From Streptomyces sp. 840.1 (GTDB taxonomy: Bacteria; Actinomycetota; Actinomycetes; Streptomycetales; Streptomycetaceae): a stretch of DNA of 64,000 nt. Every line of letters begins with the position of its first letter. The stretch's first letter is position 1. Location: assembly GCF_003751445.1 (NCBI RefSeq), contig NZ_RJUU01000002.1, forward strand, positions 1,054,001-1,118,000, written 5' to 3'. Below, one piece after another: positions 27,870 through 36,875 of the stretch. The position numbers were made by a program, and so were the translations under genes. The notes under the pieces are model-generated. The model had not been told where the DNA came from, ran no database searches, and saw only the letters and a list, made by a program, of their open reading frames with translations.

Positions 27870-28109
27870 GCCACCTAAGTTAAGCCCACGATGTGCTGAT
27901 TGGGGAGTCCCAATCCTGGGGTTATCCGTTTTACGCGGATTCTGCCCCCCTGACCTGCCAGAACATTGTTAAAGCCTTCGTTAACAGAGGGGGCTTTTCA
28001 GTCGGGGGTTCCGCAGGACGCGAATAGGTCTTGGTCAAATCCGGATAAGCGAGCCGGCCGCCCGGCTAAGGGAGTTCGGCGCCGAGCCGATCATGAACAC
28101 GGAAAGAAA
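27870..28109. promoter_or_regulatory. Regulatory region upstream of the DUF6643-like gene
   Basis: Two symmetric elements: GATTGGG (27898-27904) and CCCAATC (27909-27915) with a 4-nt loop, and TGTTAA (27967-27972) with TTAACA (27981-27986). The stretch around 27895-27990 is far more AT-rich than the rest of the window. AAAGCC/GGCTTT could also pair across the second element. Candidate operators for the leftward gene; the regulator is not identifiable. Confidence 0.5.
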
Positions 28110-28153
28110 GGGAGGGAGCGGGCCGCCCGCTGTCCGGCGGTCCGCTCCCTCCC
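28110..28153. terminator. Hairpin after the RidA gene
   Basis: Perfect 12-bp arms GGGAGGGAGCGG (28110-28121) and complement (28142-28153), with T-rich runs on both outer sides (read leftwards CTTTCTTTCC). Ends the creatininase-dehydratase-RidA operon. Confidence 0.78.
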
Positions 28154-28174
28154 CTTTTCCTCCTCCGCGCCCGG

Positions 28175-28594
28175 TCAGGCGGCGGGCTCGCGCCGCAGCG
28201 CCACCACGTCGATCTCCACGAGGATGTCCATCAGGTCCGAACCGACGGTCGTGCGCACCGGGCGCGGATCGCTGAAGTGCTCCCGGTAGACCTCGTCGTA
28301 CGCCGCGAAGTCCCGGCGCAGATGCTGGAGGTGGACCGTCGACTTCACCACGTCGTCCAGGTCCAGGCCGTCCGCCCGCAGCAGCGCGCGGAGGTTCGCC
28401 AGGACCTGGCGGGTCTGCTCCTGGACGGTGTCGGCCACCGCCCCGGTGTCCGGGTCCTGCGGGCCGAGGCCCGAGGTGAACAGGTACGGGCCGGCGGCGA
28501 TCGCCTTGCTGTAGCCGCCGGCCGGCGGCGGTGTGCGGTCGCTGTGCACCGCGCGCTTGACGGGGGCCGCGCCGGGCCGGGAAGCGGTGCTCAT
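28175..28594 (-). CDS. RidA (YjgF/YER057c/UK114) family enamine/imine deaminase
   Basis: 139 aa, standard RidA length plus a short N-terminal extension. Family pattern: PPAGGYSKAIAAGPYLFTSG, DVVKSTVHL, and the catalytic Arg in PVRTTVGSDLMD followed by ILVEIDVVAL. RidA hydrolyses reactive enamine/imine intermediates to 2-keto acids. The ATG overlaps the stop of the enolase-superfamily gene (ATGA), so the two are co-translated. This pairing suggests that the dehydratase releases an enamine, as expected if its substrate carries an amino group. Confidence 0.9.
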   Translation of the reverse strand: MSTASRPGAAPVKRAVHSDRTPPPAGGYSKAIAAGPYLFTSGLGPQDPDTGAVADTVQEQTRQVLANLRALLRADGLDLDDVVKSTVHLQHLRRDFAAYDEVYREHFSDPRPVRTTVGSDLMDILVEIDVVALRREPAA

Positions 28595-29718
28595 CGGGTC
28601 AGGTCCCCCTCGCGCTCGTTGACGCCGGCGTAGTGGCGCAGCTTGTCCTCGTCGACCGTGACACCCAGTCCGGGACCCTCCGGCACCCGGAGCCGGCCGT
28701 TCTCCAGCGTGAGCGGCTCGATGATGTCGTCCGCGTGCAGGTAGTACATGGAGTCGATGGCGCGCGACAGCACCGGGGTGGACGCGACCACCGCGAGGTG
28801 CGCGGCCGTCGCGATGCCGAGCTCGCCGCCGCTGTGCAGGTTCATGCCGAGCCCGAACGTCTCGCAGTGTGCGGCCAGCGCCTTCGTCGGGGCTATGCCG
28901 CCCCACTTGTACACGTCACCGTGGATCACGTCGACGGCGTTCAGCCGCATCGCCGGCGCGAAGTCCTCGAAGCGCACCACGCACATGTTGGTGCACAGCG
29001 GGATGCGGACCTTCTGCCGGACCTGGCTCATGCCCTCGATCCCGACGCACGGGTCCTCCAGGTACTCCAGGTCCAGCTCCTCCAAAGCGATGCCGGCCCG
29101 GATGGAGTCCGGCACCGACCAGGCCGCGTTCGGGTCGACGCGCAGGTTCACGTCGGGCAGCGCCTCGCGCACCGCGCGCAGGATGGCGACGTCGCCCTCC
29201 ACGTCCTTGGTGCCCTTGAGCTTCACGGCCGTGAAGCCGCCCTCGGCCACCACCCGCACGGTGTGCTCGGCCAGGGCGCCAGGCAGCTCGGCGGGGCGGG
29301 CACCGGGCGCGTCGGCGCGGGTGATCAGCGCGGTCAGCGGAACCTCGTCGCGGACCCGGCCGCCCAGCAGGTCGGTCACCGACTGGCCGGTGGCCTTGCC
29401 CATGGCGTCCCAGCAGGCGACGTCGAGCGCGGCGAGCGCCGCGTAGCCGAGGTAGCCGTGGAAGAACGGCACCATGTGGTGGCGGCGGTGGAAGGACTCC
29501 AGGGCGAACGGGCTCGTCCCGATCAGGTCCTTCGCCAGGTCGCGGACGATCGCGGCGACCGGCCGGCCCCACATCGTCTCGCCCCACCCCTCGACGCCGG
29601 AGTCGGTCCTGATGCGCACCACGGTGCGCGTCTCCCCGGTCTTCGTCTCGAAGGAGCTGGTGAACGGGTTGACCAGAGGCAGGTTGACGACCTGGACGTC
29701 GACCTCGGTGATCTTCAT
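28591..29718 (-). CDS. Enolase-superfamily sugar-acid dehydratase (glucarate dehydratase-like)
   Basis: 375-aa TIM-barrel enzyme that abstracts the proton alpha to a carboxylate. Catalytic Lys166/Lys168 in AVKLKG; metal ligands Asp195 (NLRVDPNAAW), Glu221 (EYLEDP) and Asn244 (PLCTNMCV); a His/Asp dyad from NAVDVIHGD and NLHSGGELGIA (His295). The TNM ligand and HSxxxLGI pattern point to the glucarate dehydratase branch rather than dipeptide epimerases, although it is shorter than E. coli GudD. The actual acid sugar is unknown. Preceded by the creatininase gene (41-nt gap) and coupled to RidA. Confidence 0.87.
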   Translation of the reverse strand: MKITEVDVQVVNLPLVNPFTSSFETKTGETRTVVRIRTDSGVEGWGETMWGRPVAAIVRDLAKDLIGTSPFALESFHRRHHMVPFFHGYLGYAALAALDVACWDAMGKATGQSVTDLLGGRVRDEVPLTALITRADAPGARPAELPGALAEHTVRVVAEGGFTAVKLKGTKDVEGDVAILRAVREALPDVNLRVDPNAAWSVPDSIRAGIALEELDLEYLEDPCVGIEGMSQVRQKVRIPLCTNMCVVRFEDFAPAMRLNAVDVIHGDVYKWGGIAPTKALAAHCETFGLGMNLHSGGELGIATAAHLAVVASTPVLSRAIDSMYYLHADDIIEPLTLENGRLRVPEGPGLGVTVDEDKLRHYAGVNEREGDLTR

Positions 29719-29759
29719 GCGGTGCGGGTTCCTCTCGGTGGGGGCGGGTCGGGGGCGGT

Positions 29760-30563
29760 TCACGCGGCGGGGCGGGTGGCGGCGTCGAAGGCGAGTACCG
29801 CGCGCGTCAGGCCGAGGACGCGGCGCTCCAGCAGACGGGCCCCGCTCCCGGCGTCGGCGCCGGACGCGTCGTCGGTGGAGCCGCCCACCCGCTCCCACTC
29901 GCCGTGCCGCTCCACGGTCAGACCGGGGTAGGGCGGCGTGTCGAACAGCGGCGGCGGATCGACGGGCTCGCGCCCGGCCGGCCCGGTCCGCACCAGCTCG
30001 GGACGGGCGGCCAGCATCAGCGAGGTCTCGAACCAGCCGGCGTGCCCGGGGATCAGCCCGGCGTGCTCGGCGTCCTCCGGGTCCGTCCCGGCCTCCCCGG
30101 TGTCGGTGAGGGTCCAGTACGAGCAGGCCGCCGCGGTCACGTCGGCGCGCAGTGCGAACCGCTTGACCGCGAGGCGCATGATCTCGTCGTTGCCGCCGTG
30201 GCCGTTGACGACGAGGACCCGGCGGTAGCCGCAGGCGGCCAGCGAGTCCAGCAGTTCGTCCAGGACGGTGCCGAGCACCGGGGCCGACAGGGTCAGTGCC
30301 GCGGCGAACAGGTGGTGCGGGCTGTGCCCGTACGGCAGTGTCGGCAGCCGGATCAGCTCCGGCACGTCCTCACCGGCGGCGGCTCGCTCCGCCAAAAGGG
30401 CCAGGGCGCGGGAGACCACCGCGTCCGCGAGCATCGTGTCCGTGCCCATCGGCAGGTGCTCGGCGTGCTGCTCCTGCGAGCCGATCGGCAGGATCGCGAT
30501 GCCGCCGGCGGCCGCGGCGCGGGTCTCGCGCCAGGTGCTCTCGGTCAGATTCCGGTGGGTCAT
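29760..30563 (-). CDS. Creatininase family amidohydrolase
   Basis: 267 aa. The creatininase metal-site motif GSQEQHAEHLPMGTDT (Glu, His, Asp ligands), YGHSPHH, VNGHGGNDEIM and the HAGWFETSLML segment are all present. Family members hydrolyse cyclic amides or ring ketones (creatinine, formamides, dehydro-inosose). ATG 30563 follows GGGGAGA by 7 nt. First gene of the operon with the dehydratase and RidA; divergent by 41 nt from the ROK protein gene. It probably opens a ring or cleaves an amide in the same pathway. Confidence 0.9.
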   Translation of the reverse strand: MTHRNLTESTWRETRAAAAGGIAILPIGSQEQHAEHLPMGTDTMLADAVVSRALALLAERAAAGEDVPELIRLPTLPYGHSPHHLFAAALTLSAPVLGTVLDELLDSLAACGYRRVLVVNGHGGNDEIMRLAVKRFALRADVTAAACSYWTLTDTGEAGTDPEDAEHAGLIPGHAGWFETSLMLAARPELVRTGPAGREPVDPPPLFDTPPYPGLTVERHGEWERVGGSTDDASGADAGSGARLLERRVLGLTRAVLAFDAATRPAA

Positions 30564-30604
30564 GCCGCTGTCTCCCCGGATCGGGGGCATGACAGAGTCG
30601 GCGC

Positions 30605-31561
30605 ATGGCGCATGAACGTATTCCTTTGCGGTTGGTACCCGATCCGCAGCCGGACGAGCCGGCCGGGCGGGACATCGGTGTGCTGGGCGCCGTGGAGGTG
30701 CTGCCCGGCCTGGTGCGGTCCGCGCTGCTGGAGCGCACCGGGGTCGTACGGGAACGCGCGCAGGCCCGCTTCGACGCGGGCAGCGGCGACCCGCGCGTGG
30801 TCGACGCGGCGCTGCGGGAGGCGGCCGGAGTGTTCGCCGGCCTGACCCCGCTGGGCGTCGGTGTGGCCGCTGCCGGGGTGGTCGACCCGGTGGCCGGCCG
30901 GATCGTCGAGGTCAACGACGCGCCCGCGCTGCGCGGCTACCCGGTCGCGGACCGGCTGACGGAGCTGACCGGTGCGCCGGTCCGGGTCGAGCACCGCGCC
31001 CGCGTCCAGGTCCTCGGGGACCGCTGGTTCGGCGCGGGTCGCGGGCGGCGCTCCTTCGCGTCCGTCGCGACCGGTGAGGTGCTCGGCGTCGGCATCCTCT
31101 ACGACGGTCAGGTGCTCGCCCCGGTCGGCGGCCGCAGCGGCGCCCACATGACGGTCACCGCCAGTGGCGACGTCTGCACCTGCGGCCGGCGCGGCTGCTG
31201 GAAGACCGTGGCGACGACCCGCTGGCTGCGCGAGCGCGTCGCGGAACTCGGCATGGACCCGCGAGCCGTCTCGCCGGGCACGCTGCTCGCCTCGGCCGAC
31301 CCCGCGGCCCGCGACCTCGTCGTGCGGTACGCGGAGAACCTGGTGCTCGGCCTCGCCACCGTCCAGCAGCTTTTCGCCTGCGGCCTGTTCGTCCTGCACG
31401 GCGAGGCCCTCGAGGGCGGTGAGCCGTTCCGGGAGCTGATCGAGAACCTGCTGCGCGCCGACGGGCTCGGCGGCGGGGAGGCCCCCACCGTGGTGCTCGG
31501 CGAGCCCGCCGACACCGGCGCGCTGCTCGGTGCGGCGGGTCTGGTCCTGTCCGGGCGCTAG
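30605..31561 (+). CDS. ROK family protein lacking catalytic residues
   Basis: 318 aa with the ROK fold but no winged helix. Hallmarks of a working kinase are missing. The N-terminal phosphate loop (normally DIGGT) reads DIGVLGAVE. The NDxN motif with the catalytic Asp is replaced by VEHRARVQV. The zinc site keeps CTCGRRGC but is followed by WKT instead of x-E. It is therefore probably a ligand-binding or regulatory paralogue rather than a sugar kinase. The last base of its TAG stop is the first base of the fold-back element at 31561, so insertion may have set its present C-terminus. Confidence 0.82.
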   Translation: MAHERIPLRLVPDPQPDEPAGRDIGVLGAVEVLPGLVRSALLERTGVVRERAQARFDAGSGDPRVVDAALREAAGVFAGLTPLGVGVAAAGVVDPVAGRIVEVNDAPALRGYPVADRLTELTGAPVRVEHRARVQVLGDRWFGAGRGRRSFASVATGEVLGVGILYDGQVLAPVGGRSGAHMTVTASGDVCTCGRRGCWKTVATTRWLRERVAELGMDPRAVSPGTLLASADPAARDLVVRYAENLVLGLATVQQLFACGLFVLHGEALEGGEPFRELIENLLRADGLGGGEAPTVVLGEPADTGALLGAAGLVLSGR

Positions 31562-31735
31562 GCCGTGTCCGCAAGGTCTCGCCTGGTCCGCGACGCCTGG
31601 CACGCGCACTCGCCGCGTTGTCGGACTCGCCCTCGTACACCCGGTACGAGGGCGATCCTCCGCCTCGCGATTGCACGCACCGGACGCCGCGGACCACGCC
31701 CTCCGGGTGTACGACGGGACTTTACGGACACGGCC
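31561..31735. mobile_element. Fold-back MITE-like element, 175 bp
   Basis: Terminal inverted repeats GGCCGTGTCCGCAAG (31561-31575) and TTTACGGACACGGCC (31721-31735) match at 14 of 15 positions. The centre is a perfect 11-bp hairpin (31628-31638 with 31644-31654, 5-nt loop). The two halves are imperfect reverse complements over most of their length. It has no coding capacity, as expected of a miniature element mobilised in trans. No clear target duplication is visible. It sits between the ROK protein and the dipeptide ABC operon. Confidence 0.72.
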
Positions 31736-31761
31736 TGGGGTCCGGACAGGCGGTCGCGGGC

Positions 31762-32595
31762 TCATGCCGCCTCGTCCTGTACCGCCGCCCGGACGCGGCG
31801 GCCCCGCGACGGGTCGGGGACCGGCACCGCGTCCAGGAGGCGCCGGGTGTACGCGTCCTGCGGGTCGGTGAAGACCTGCCGGGCGGCGCCGCTCTCCACG
31901 ATGCGGCCCCGGCGCATCACGGCGACCCGGTCCGCGATCTGCCCGACGACGGCCAGGTTGTGCGAGATGAAGAAGTACGTGAGCCCCAGGCGTTGCTGGA
32001 GCTCCGCGAGCAGGTCCAGGACCCGTGCCTGCACGGACACGTCGAGTGCGCTCGTCGGCTCGTCCAGGACGACCAGGCGCGGCTCCAGGGCGAGGGCGCG
32101 TGCGATCGAGATGCGCTGGCGCTGCCCGCCGGAGAACTCGTGCGGATAGCGGTCCAGGATGTTCGCGTCCAGGCCCACGGCGTCCAGCAGCTCACCCGCC
32201 CGCTCGCGTACCGCCGCCCGGCCGCGCCGCCCGCGCGCCCACTCCTCGTGCGTGACGAGCGGCTCCCCGACGATGTCCGCGATGCGCATCCGCGGATTCA
32301 TGCTGGAGTACGGGTCCTGCAGGACGACCTGCATCTGCCTTCGCAGCGGGCGCAGTTCGGCACCGGTCAGCGACAGCAGCTCCGTACCGTCGAAGCGCAC
32401 ACTGCCCGCCGTGGGCTCCAGGAGGCGCAGCAGGAGCCGGGTCAGCGTCGTCTTGCCGCAGCCGGACTCCCCGACCAGGGCGAACGTCTCGCCCTCGCGG
32501 ACCGTGAGGGAGACGTCGTCGACGGCGACGCTCGGCGGCCGGCCGGGGAACTCCTTGCGCAGTCCGCTGATTTCCAGAAGGTCGCTGGTGGTCAT
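31762..32595 (-). CDS. Dipeptide/oligopeptide ABC transporter ATP-binding protein (DppF/OppF type)
   Basis: 277 aa. Walker [11 protein letters not shown]-loop [14 protein letters not shown], signature [15 protein letters not shown], Walker [13 protein letters not shown] and H-loop FISHNLAVV are all intact. The last gene of a five-gene importer operon, it overlaps the preceding ATPase gene by 4 nt (ATGA). The C-terminal end is slightly short of the usual DppF iron-sulfur-type Cys cluster, which is absent. Pairs with the other ATPase to power uptake. Confidence 0.92.
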   Translation of the reverse strand: MTTSDLLEISGLRKEFPGRPPSVAVDDVSLTVREGETFALVGESGCGKTTLTRLLLRLLEPTAGSVRFDGTELLSLTGAELRPLRRQMQVVLQDPYSSMNPRMRIADIVGEPLVTHEEWARGRRGRAAVRERAGELLDAVGLDANILDRYPHEFSGGQRQRISIARALALEPRLVVLDEPTSALDVSVQARVLDLLAELQQRLGLTYFFISHNLAVVGQIADRVAVMRRGRIVESGAARQVFTDPQDAYTRRLLDAVPVPDPSRGRRVRAAVQDEAA

Positions 32596-33410
32596 GGGGC
32601 GGGCTCCAGTCGGGGAGTGGCGGCCAGCAGGTCGCGGGTGTACTGCGCGGCGGGACGGGCGAAGACCTGCTCCACGTCCCCGGTCTCGACGACCTCGCCG
32701 TGCCGCATGACGGCGACGCGGTCGGCGGTCTCCGCGACCACCCCGAGGTCGTGGGTGATGAGCAGGACGGCCATGCCGTGCCGGCGCTGCAGCGTCACGA
32801 GGAGTTCGAGGATCTGCCGCTGCACGGTCACGTCGAGCGCCGTCGTCGGCTCGTCCGCGATCAGTACGCGCGGCCGGGCCACGAGCGCGGAGGCGATCAT
32901 GACGCGCTGGCGCAGCCCGCCGGACAGTTCGTGCGGGTACTGCCGGTAGCGGTGCTCCGGGTCGGGGATGCCGACCTCGTCGAGCGCGGTGAGCGCCGCC
33001 AGCCGTGCCTCGGCGCGGCTGTGGCCGCCGTGCAGCCGCAGCGCCTCGGCGACCTGCGCACCGACCCTTTGCAGCGGGTCGAGGCTGGTCATCGGGTCCT
33101 GGAACACCATGGAGATCCCGGCGCCGCGCACCTTGCGCAACTCCCGCTCGCGCAGGGCCAGTACGTCCACTCCGTCGAGGAGCACCCGGCCGCCCGCGTA
33201 CACGCACGGCGGCTCGGGGTTGAGGCGCATCGCGGACAGTGCGGTGGCCGACTTTCCGCTGCCGGACTCACCGACGACGGCGAGGGTCTCACCGGCGGCG
33301 ACGGACAGGCTGACACCGCGCACCGCGTGCACGGTGGAGGCGGCGAGTTCGAAGTCGACGCGCAGGTCCCGGAATTCGAGGACGGGCGCGGTGTCGGGGG
33401 AGTGGGTCAT
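32592..33410 (-). CDS. Dipeptide/oligopeptide ABC transporter ATP-binding protein (DppD/OppD type)
   Basis: 272 aa. Walker [11 protein letters not shown]-loop [18 protein letters not shown], signature [15 protein letters not shown], Walker [13 protein letters not shown] and H-loop LITHDLGVV. The characteristic DppD/OppD spacing after the Q-loop is present. Overlaps the neighbouring permease and ATPase genes by 4 nt at each end, so expression is tightly coupled. Confidence 0.92.
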   Translation of the reverse strand: MTHSPDTAPVLEFRDLRVDFELAASTVHAVRGVSLSVAAGETLAVVGESGSGKSATALSAMRLNPEPPCVYAGGRVLLDGVDVLALRERELRKVRGAGISMVFQDPMTSLDPLQRVGAQVAEALRLHGGHSRAEARLAALTALDEVGIPDPEHRYRQYPHELSGGLRQRVMIASALVARPRVLIADEPTTALDVTVQRQILELLVTLQRRHGMAVLLITHDLGVVAETADRVAVMRHGEVVETGDVEQVFARPAAQYTRDLLAATPRLEPAP

Positions 33411-34312
33411 CGGCGGTACGCCTTCGGGTCCGCGACGTCGCGCAGCGCGTCGCCCAGGATGTTGATGGCCAGGGAGGTGAGCATCAGGGCGACGCCCGGG
33501 AACACGGCGATCCACCAGGACGTGCCGAGGTACAGCTGTCCGTCGGCGAGCATGCCGCCCCAGGTCACCGTCTCCTTCGGCACGCCCAGGCCCAGATAGC
33601 TGAGCGAGGCCTCCGCGACGATCGCGGCCGCGATGTGCAGGGTGCCGATGGTGGCGAGCGGCGCCATGACGTTGGGCAGCAGGTGCCGCCGCATGATCGT
33701 CAGGTCGTTGACGCCGATGGCCCGCGCCTCGGTGATGAAGTCGCGGGTGCGCAGCGACAGGACCTCGGAGCGCACCACGCGGGCGTAGGAGACCCAGCCG
33801 GTGATACCGAGGACGACGATCACGTAGCCCAGTCCCGAGCCGACGAAACCGACGACGGCGAGCGCCAGCAGGATCGCGGGGAAGGCGAGCTGGACGTCGG
33901 CGACGCGCATCACGACACGGTCGGTCCAGCCGCCGAGGTAGCCGGTGGCGAGGCCCGCGGCGGTGCCGATGACGCCCGCGAGCAGGGCCGCGCCGGCGCC
34001 GACGAGGAGCGAGACGCGGGTCCCGTACACGATGCGGGAGAGCAGGTCACGGCCGAGCTGGTCGGTGCCGAGCAGATGGGCGCCGCTGCCGCCGGACTTC
34101 CATACGGGCGGCTGGAGGCGGGCGAGCAGGTTCTGCGCGTTCGGGTCGGCGGGCGCGATCAGCGGTGCGCACAGCGCGCACACGACGATCAGTGCGAGGA
34201 GGACGAGCGCGACCGCGGCGAGGCGGTTGCGCAGCAGGGAGCGCCATACGGACGGCTGCTTCGCGGCGGCCGGGGCGACGGCGGCGGTGGGTGCGGGGGC
34301 GGTCGTGGTCAT
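33407..34312 (-). CDS. Dipeptide-type ABC transporter permease (DppC type)
   Basis: 301 aa. A cytoplasmic Ala/Pro-rich leader precedes helix 1 (AAVALVLLALIVVCALCAPL). A periplasmic loop carries HLLGTDQLGRDLLSRIVYG, the family motif, followed by five further helices. The coupling motif EARAIGVNDLTIMRRHLLPN is the EAA loop that docks on the ATPases. Coupled by 4-nt overlaps to both neighbours. Confidence 0.93.
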   Translation of the reverse strand: MTTTAPAPTAAVAPAAAKQPSVWRSLLRNRLAAVALVLLALIVVCALCAPLIAPADPNAQNLLARLQPPVWKSGGSGAHLLGTDQLGRDLLSRIVYGTRVSLLVGAGAALLAGVIGTAAGLATGYLGGWTDRVVMRVADVQLAFPAILLALAVVGFVGSGLGYVIVVLGITGWVSYARVVRSEVLSLRTRDFITEARAIGVNDLTIMRRHLLPNVMAPLATIGTLHIAAAIVAEASLSYLGLGVPKETVTWGGMLADGQLYLGTSWWIAVFPGVALMLTSLAINILGDALRDVADPKAYRR

Positions 34313-35301
34313 CGGGAGTTCCTCACCCTCGGGTCGAGGAGGCCGTAGGACAGGTCCACGAGCAGGTTGACCACGACGAACGTGGCGGCGAAGAGCAGCA
34401 CCGTGCCCTGGACCAGGGGGAAGTCGCGGTTGGCGATGGCCTGCACGGTCAGCTGGCCGACGCCGGGCCAGGAGAAGACCTGTTCGGTGAGGATGGCGCC
34501 GCCGAGCAGGCTGCCGACCTCCAGGCCGACGACGGTCACCACGGGCAGCGACGCGTTGCGCATACCGTGCCGCAGCACGGTGCGCACCGGGCCCAGGCCG
34601 CGGGCGCGGGCGGTGCGGATGTGGTCGGAGCCGAGCACGTCGATCAGGGACGAACGCAGCAGCCGCGCGACGACGGCGACCGAGTAGACGGAGAGCGTGA
34701 CCGACGGCAGGACCAGGTGAGCGAACGTGCCGTACCCGGAGGCGGGCAGCGCGTGCAGGCCGACGGCGAACACCAGGATCAGCAGGATGCCGATCCAGAA
34801 CGGCGGCGTGGACTGGCCGACGAGGACGGCCGTGATGACGCCGCGGTCGGCCGGCTTGCCCCGGCGCATCGCCGCGATCGTCCCGGCGGGCAGCGCGATC
34901 AGCAGCGTCACCACGAAGGCGCCGGCCGCGAGCAGCAGGGTGGCCGGGATGCGGTCGGCCAGCACCTGGCGCACCGGCTGGTTGTAGAAGAGGGAGTCGC
35001 CGAAGTCGAAGCGCGGCAGGCCCCACAGATAGTCGAGGTACTGACTGAACAGTGACTTGTCCAGGCCCAGGCTGTGCCGCAGCACGTTCTCCTGCTGGGC
35101 GGTGGCGTCCGGCGGCAGCATCACCTTCACCGGGTCGCCGGACAGCCGCACCAGGAAGAAGACGACGGTCGCGGTGCACAGCAGCACCAGGACCGCGGTC
35201 CCCAGGCGGGCGGCGGCCGGGCGCAGTACGGCGACGAGGCGCCGGCCCGGTGCTTCGGCCGTACCGGCGGACCCGGCGGGCAGGGTCAGGGACTCGCTCA
35301 T
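34309..35301 (-). CDS. Dipeptide-type ABC transporter permease (DppB type)
   Basis: 330 aa. Helix 1 (AVLVLLCTATVVFFLVRLSG) is followed by the DppB/OppB domain DPVKVMLPPDATAQQ, a periplasmic region and five more helices. The EAA loop reads RTARARGLGPVRTVLRHGMR. The C-terminal LLDPRVR is typical of the family. Its ATG overlaps the stop of the solute-binding protein gene by one base. Confidence 0.93.
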   Translation of the reverse strand: MSESLTLPAGSAGTAEAPGRRLVAVLRPAAARLGTAVLVLLCTATVVFFLVRLSGDPVKVMLPPDATAQQENVLRHSLGLDKSLFSQYLDYLWGLPRFDFGDSLFYNQPVRQVLADRIPATLLLAAGAFVVTLLIALPAGTIAAMRRGKPADRGVITAVLVGQSTPPFWIGILLILVFAVGLHALPASGYGTFAHLVLPSVTLSVYSVAVVARLLRSSLIDVLGSDHIRTARARGLGPVRTVLRHGMRNASLPVVTVVGLEVGSLLGGAILTEQVFSWPGVGQLTVQAIANRDFPLVQGTVLLFAATFVVVNLLVDLSYGLLDPRVRNSR

Positions 35302-36875
35302 CACACGGCCACCTTCGCGCTCGCCATGTCGAGGATTCCGGCGGCGCCGGGCGTCCAGCTCGGCCGGGTGTTCTGCACGTAGATGTTGTCGATCTGGTAC
35401 AGGGACACGAACGGCGCCTCGTCCTTGATCAGTTGCTGGAGACCGGAGAAGGCGCGGCGCCGCACGGCGGGATCCACGGACAGTTCCTCGGCGTCCACGA
35501 GCTTGTCGGCACGCCTGTCGTGCCAGCGGCTCTGGCGCCGGTCGCTGCGCACGTTGGACTGGAGCATGCTCTCGCCGTCCAGCGTCCACACGGTCGAGGC
35601 GGCCAGGTACATCGGGCCCAGCGCGCCGTGGTTGTCGGAGGTCAGACGCTGCGCGTAGGTGCCCGGGTCGAGCAGATTCACCTTGGCGTGCACCCCGGCC
35701 TGGGCGAGCAGCCCCGAGATGGCCTCGGCGACGTTCGCGTCGATGTTGGAGGCGGTGAGCGAGGTGCTGATGCCGTCCGGGTGTCCGGCCTCCGCGAGCA
35801 GCGCGCGCGCCTTGGCGGCGGAGCGGACGTAGGGCTTCACGGCCTCGTCGAAGCCGAACGCCCCGCGCGGGATCATCGCCGGAACCTCGGTGGCGTTGCC
35901 GCCGAGCACCGCCTTGATGAGCAGTGGTACGTCGACGGCGTGGTTGATCGCCTGACGGACCCGGCGGTCGCGCAGCGGCCCGGCGGACAGGGTGTCGAGC
36001 GACAGGTACGAGGTGCGGACGCCGGTGTGGTGGCCGATCGTCACACCCGGGTAGCCGGCCAGCTGCTGTGCGGCGTCCGGGGTCATGCCGGCCACGATGT
36101 CCACGCCGCCGCTCTGCAGGGCGGCCAGCGCGGACGAGGAGTTGGGGGCGGGTACGAAGACGAGTTCGTCGACGTGCGGGCGGCCCTGCCAGTGGTCCGC
36201 GTAGGCGCGCAGCCGCAGTTCGTGGTCGCGCTGCCAGCTCCTGAACGCGAAGGGGCCGCTGCCCACGGGGTGTGCGGCGAAGCCCTCGTCCCCGACCTTG
36301 TCCAGGTAGTGCGGGGGCACCACGACACCGCCGAACAGGGACAGCTTCGCGGGCAGGATCGGGTCGTGCACCGAGGTGTGCAGGTCCACCGTGTACCGGT
36401 CGACGACGCTGACGTCCTCGACGTAACGCAGTTCCACGATCGGTGACTTGGTCGCGGGGTCGAGCAGCCGCTTGATGCTGAACCGGACGGCCTGCGCGTC
36501 GAACGGCTCGCCGTTGTGGAACGTGACGCCGCGCCGCAGCTCGAACCGCCAGACCGTCGGTTCGACGGCCTTCCAGGAGAGCGCGAGCCTCGGCAGCAGG
36601 GTGTTGTCGCGGCCCAGGGTGGTGAGCGTGTCGAAGATGTTGATCAGGGCGTTCATCGACGTCATGTCGCCCTGCTTGTGCGGGTCCATCGTCTTGGGGT
36701 CCCCGGTCTGGGAGACCCGCAGGACGTTGCCGGCGGCGTCCGCGGGCGGCGCCCCGCATCCGCTGAGCAGCGCGGGGACGGTCAGGGCGGGCGCGGCCAG
36801 AGCGCTCGTACGCAGCACCGAGCGGCGGGACCAGCCGGCGCGGGGGCCGCTTTGCCCTCCACGTATTCGTTCCAT
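35301..36875 (-). CDS. ABC transporter substrate-binding lipoprotein (DppA/OppA, SBP family 5)
   Basis: 524 aa. The signal has both a twin-arginine motif (Arg17-Arg18 in WSRRSVLRT) and a lipobox LLSGC with Cys40, so it is probably Tat-exported and lipid-anchored. The family-5 signature appears as WRFELRRGVTFHNGEPFDAQ, with RQAINHAVD and later LYQIDNIYVQN. First gene of the importer operon. Its start codon overlaps one of two IclR-type sites (36869-36880), implying repression by the divergent IclR gene. Ligand could be a peptide, a glycopeptide or an acidic oligosaccharide; family 5 is versatile. Confidence 0.93.
   Translation of the reverse strand: MERIRGGQSGPRAGWSRRSVLRTSALAAPALTVPALLSGCGAPPADAAGNVLRVSQTGDPKTMDPHKQGDMTSMNALINIFDTLTTLGRDNTLLPRLALSWKAVEPTVWRFELRRGVTFHNGEPFDAQAVRFSIKRLLDPATKSPIVELRYVEDVSVVDRYTVDLHTSVHDPILPAKLSLFGGVVVPPHYLDKVGDEGFAAHPVGSGPFAFRSWQRDHELRLRAYADHWQGRPHVDELVFVPAPNSSSALAALQSGGVDIVAGMTPDAAQQLAGYPGVTIGHHTGVRTSYLSLDTLSAGPLRDRRVRQAINHAVDVPLLIKAVLGGNATEVPAMIPRGAFGFDEAVKPYVRSAAKARALLAEAGHPDGISTSLTASNIDANVAEAISGLLAQAGVHAKVNLLDPGTYAQRLTSDNHGALGPMYLAASTVWTLDGESMLQSNVRSDRRQSRWHDRRADKLVDAEELSVDPAVRRRAFSGLQQLIKDEAPFVSLYQIDNIYVQNTRPSWTPGAAGILDMASAKVAV

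Noticed and set aside
28591..29718. L-Ala-D/L-Glu (dipeptide) epimerase for murein peptide recycling
   Set aside because: Attractive because of the neighbouring dipeptide importer, but the TNM metal ligand and HSxxxLGI motif fit the glucarate dehydratase branch instead.
30605..31561. Functional glucokinase-type ROK sugar kinase
   Set aside because: Catalytic Asp, phosphate loop and part of the zinc motif are replaced.
31561..31735. Remnant of a complete insertion sequence
   Set aside because: No transposase-like frame inside; the two halves are reverse complements, which fits a fold-back miniature element rather than a deletion derivative.
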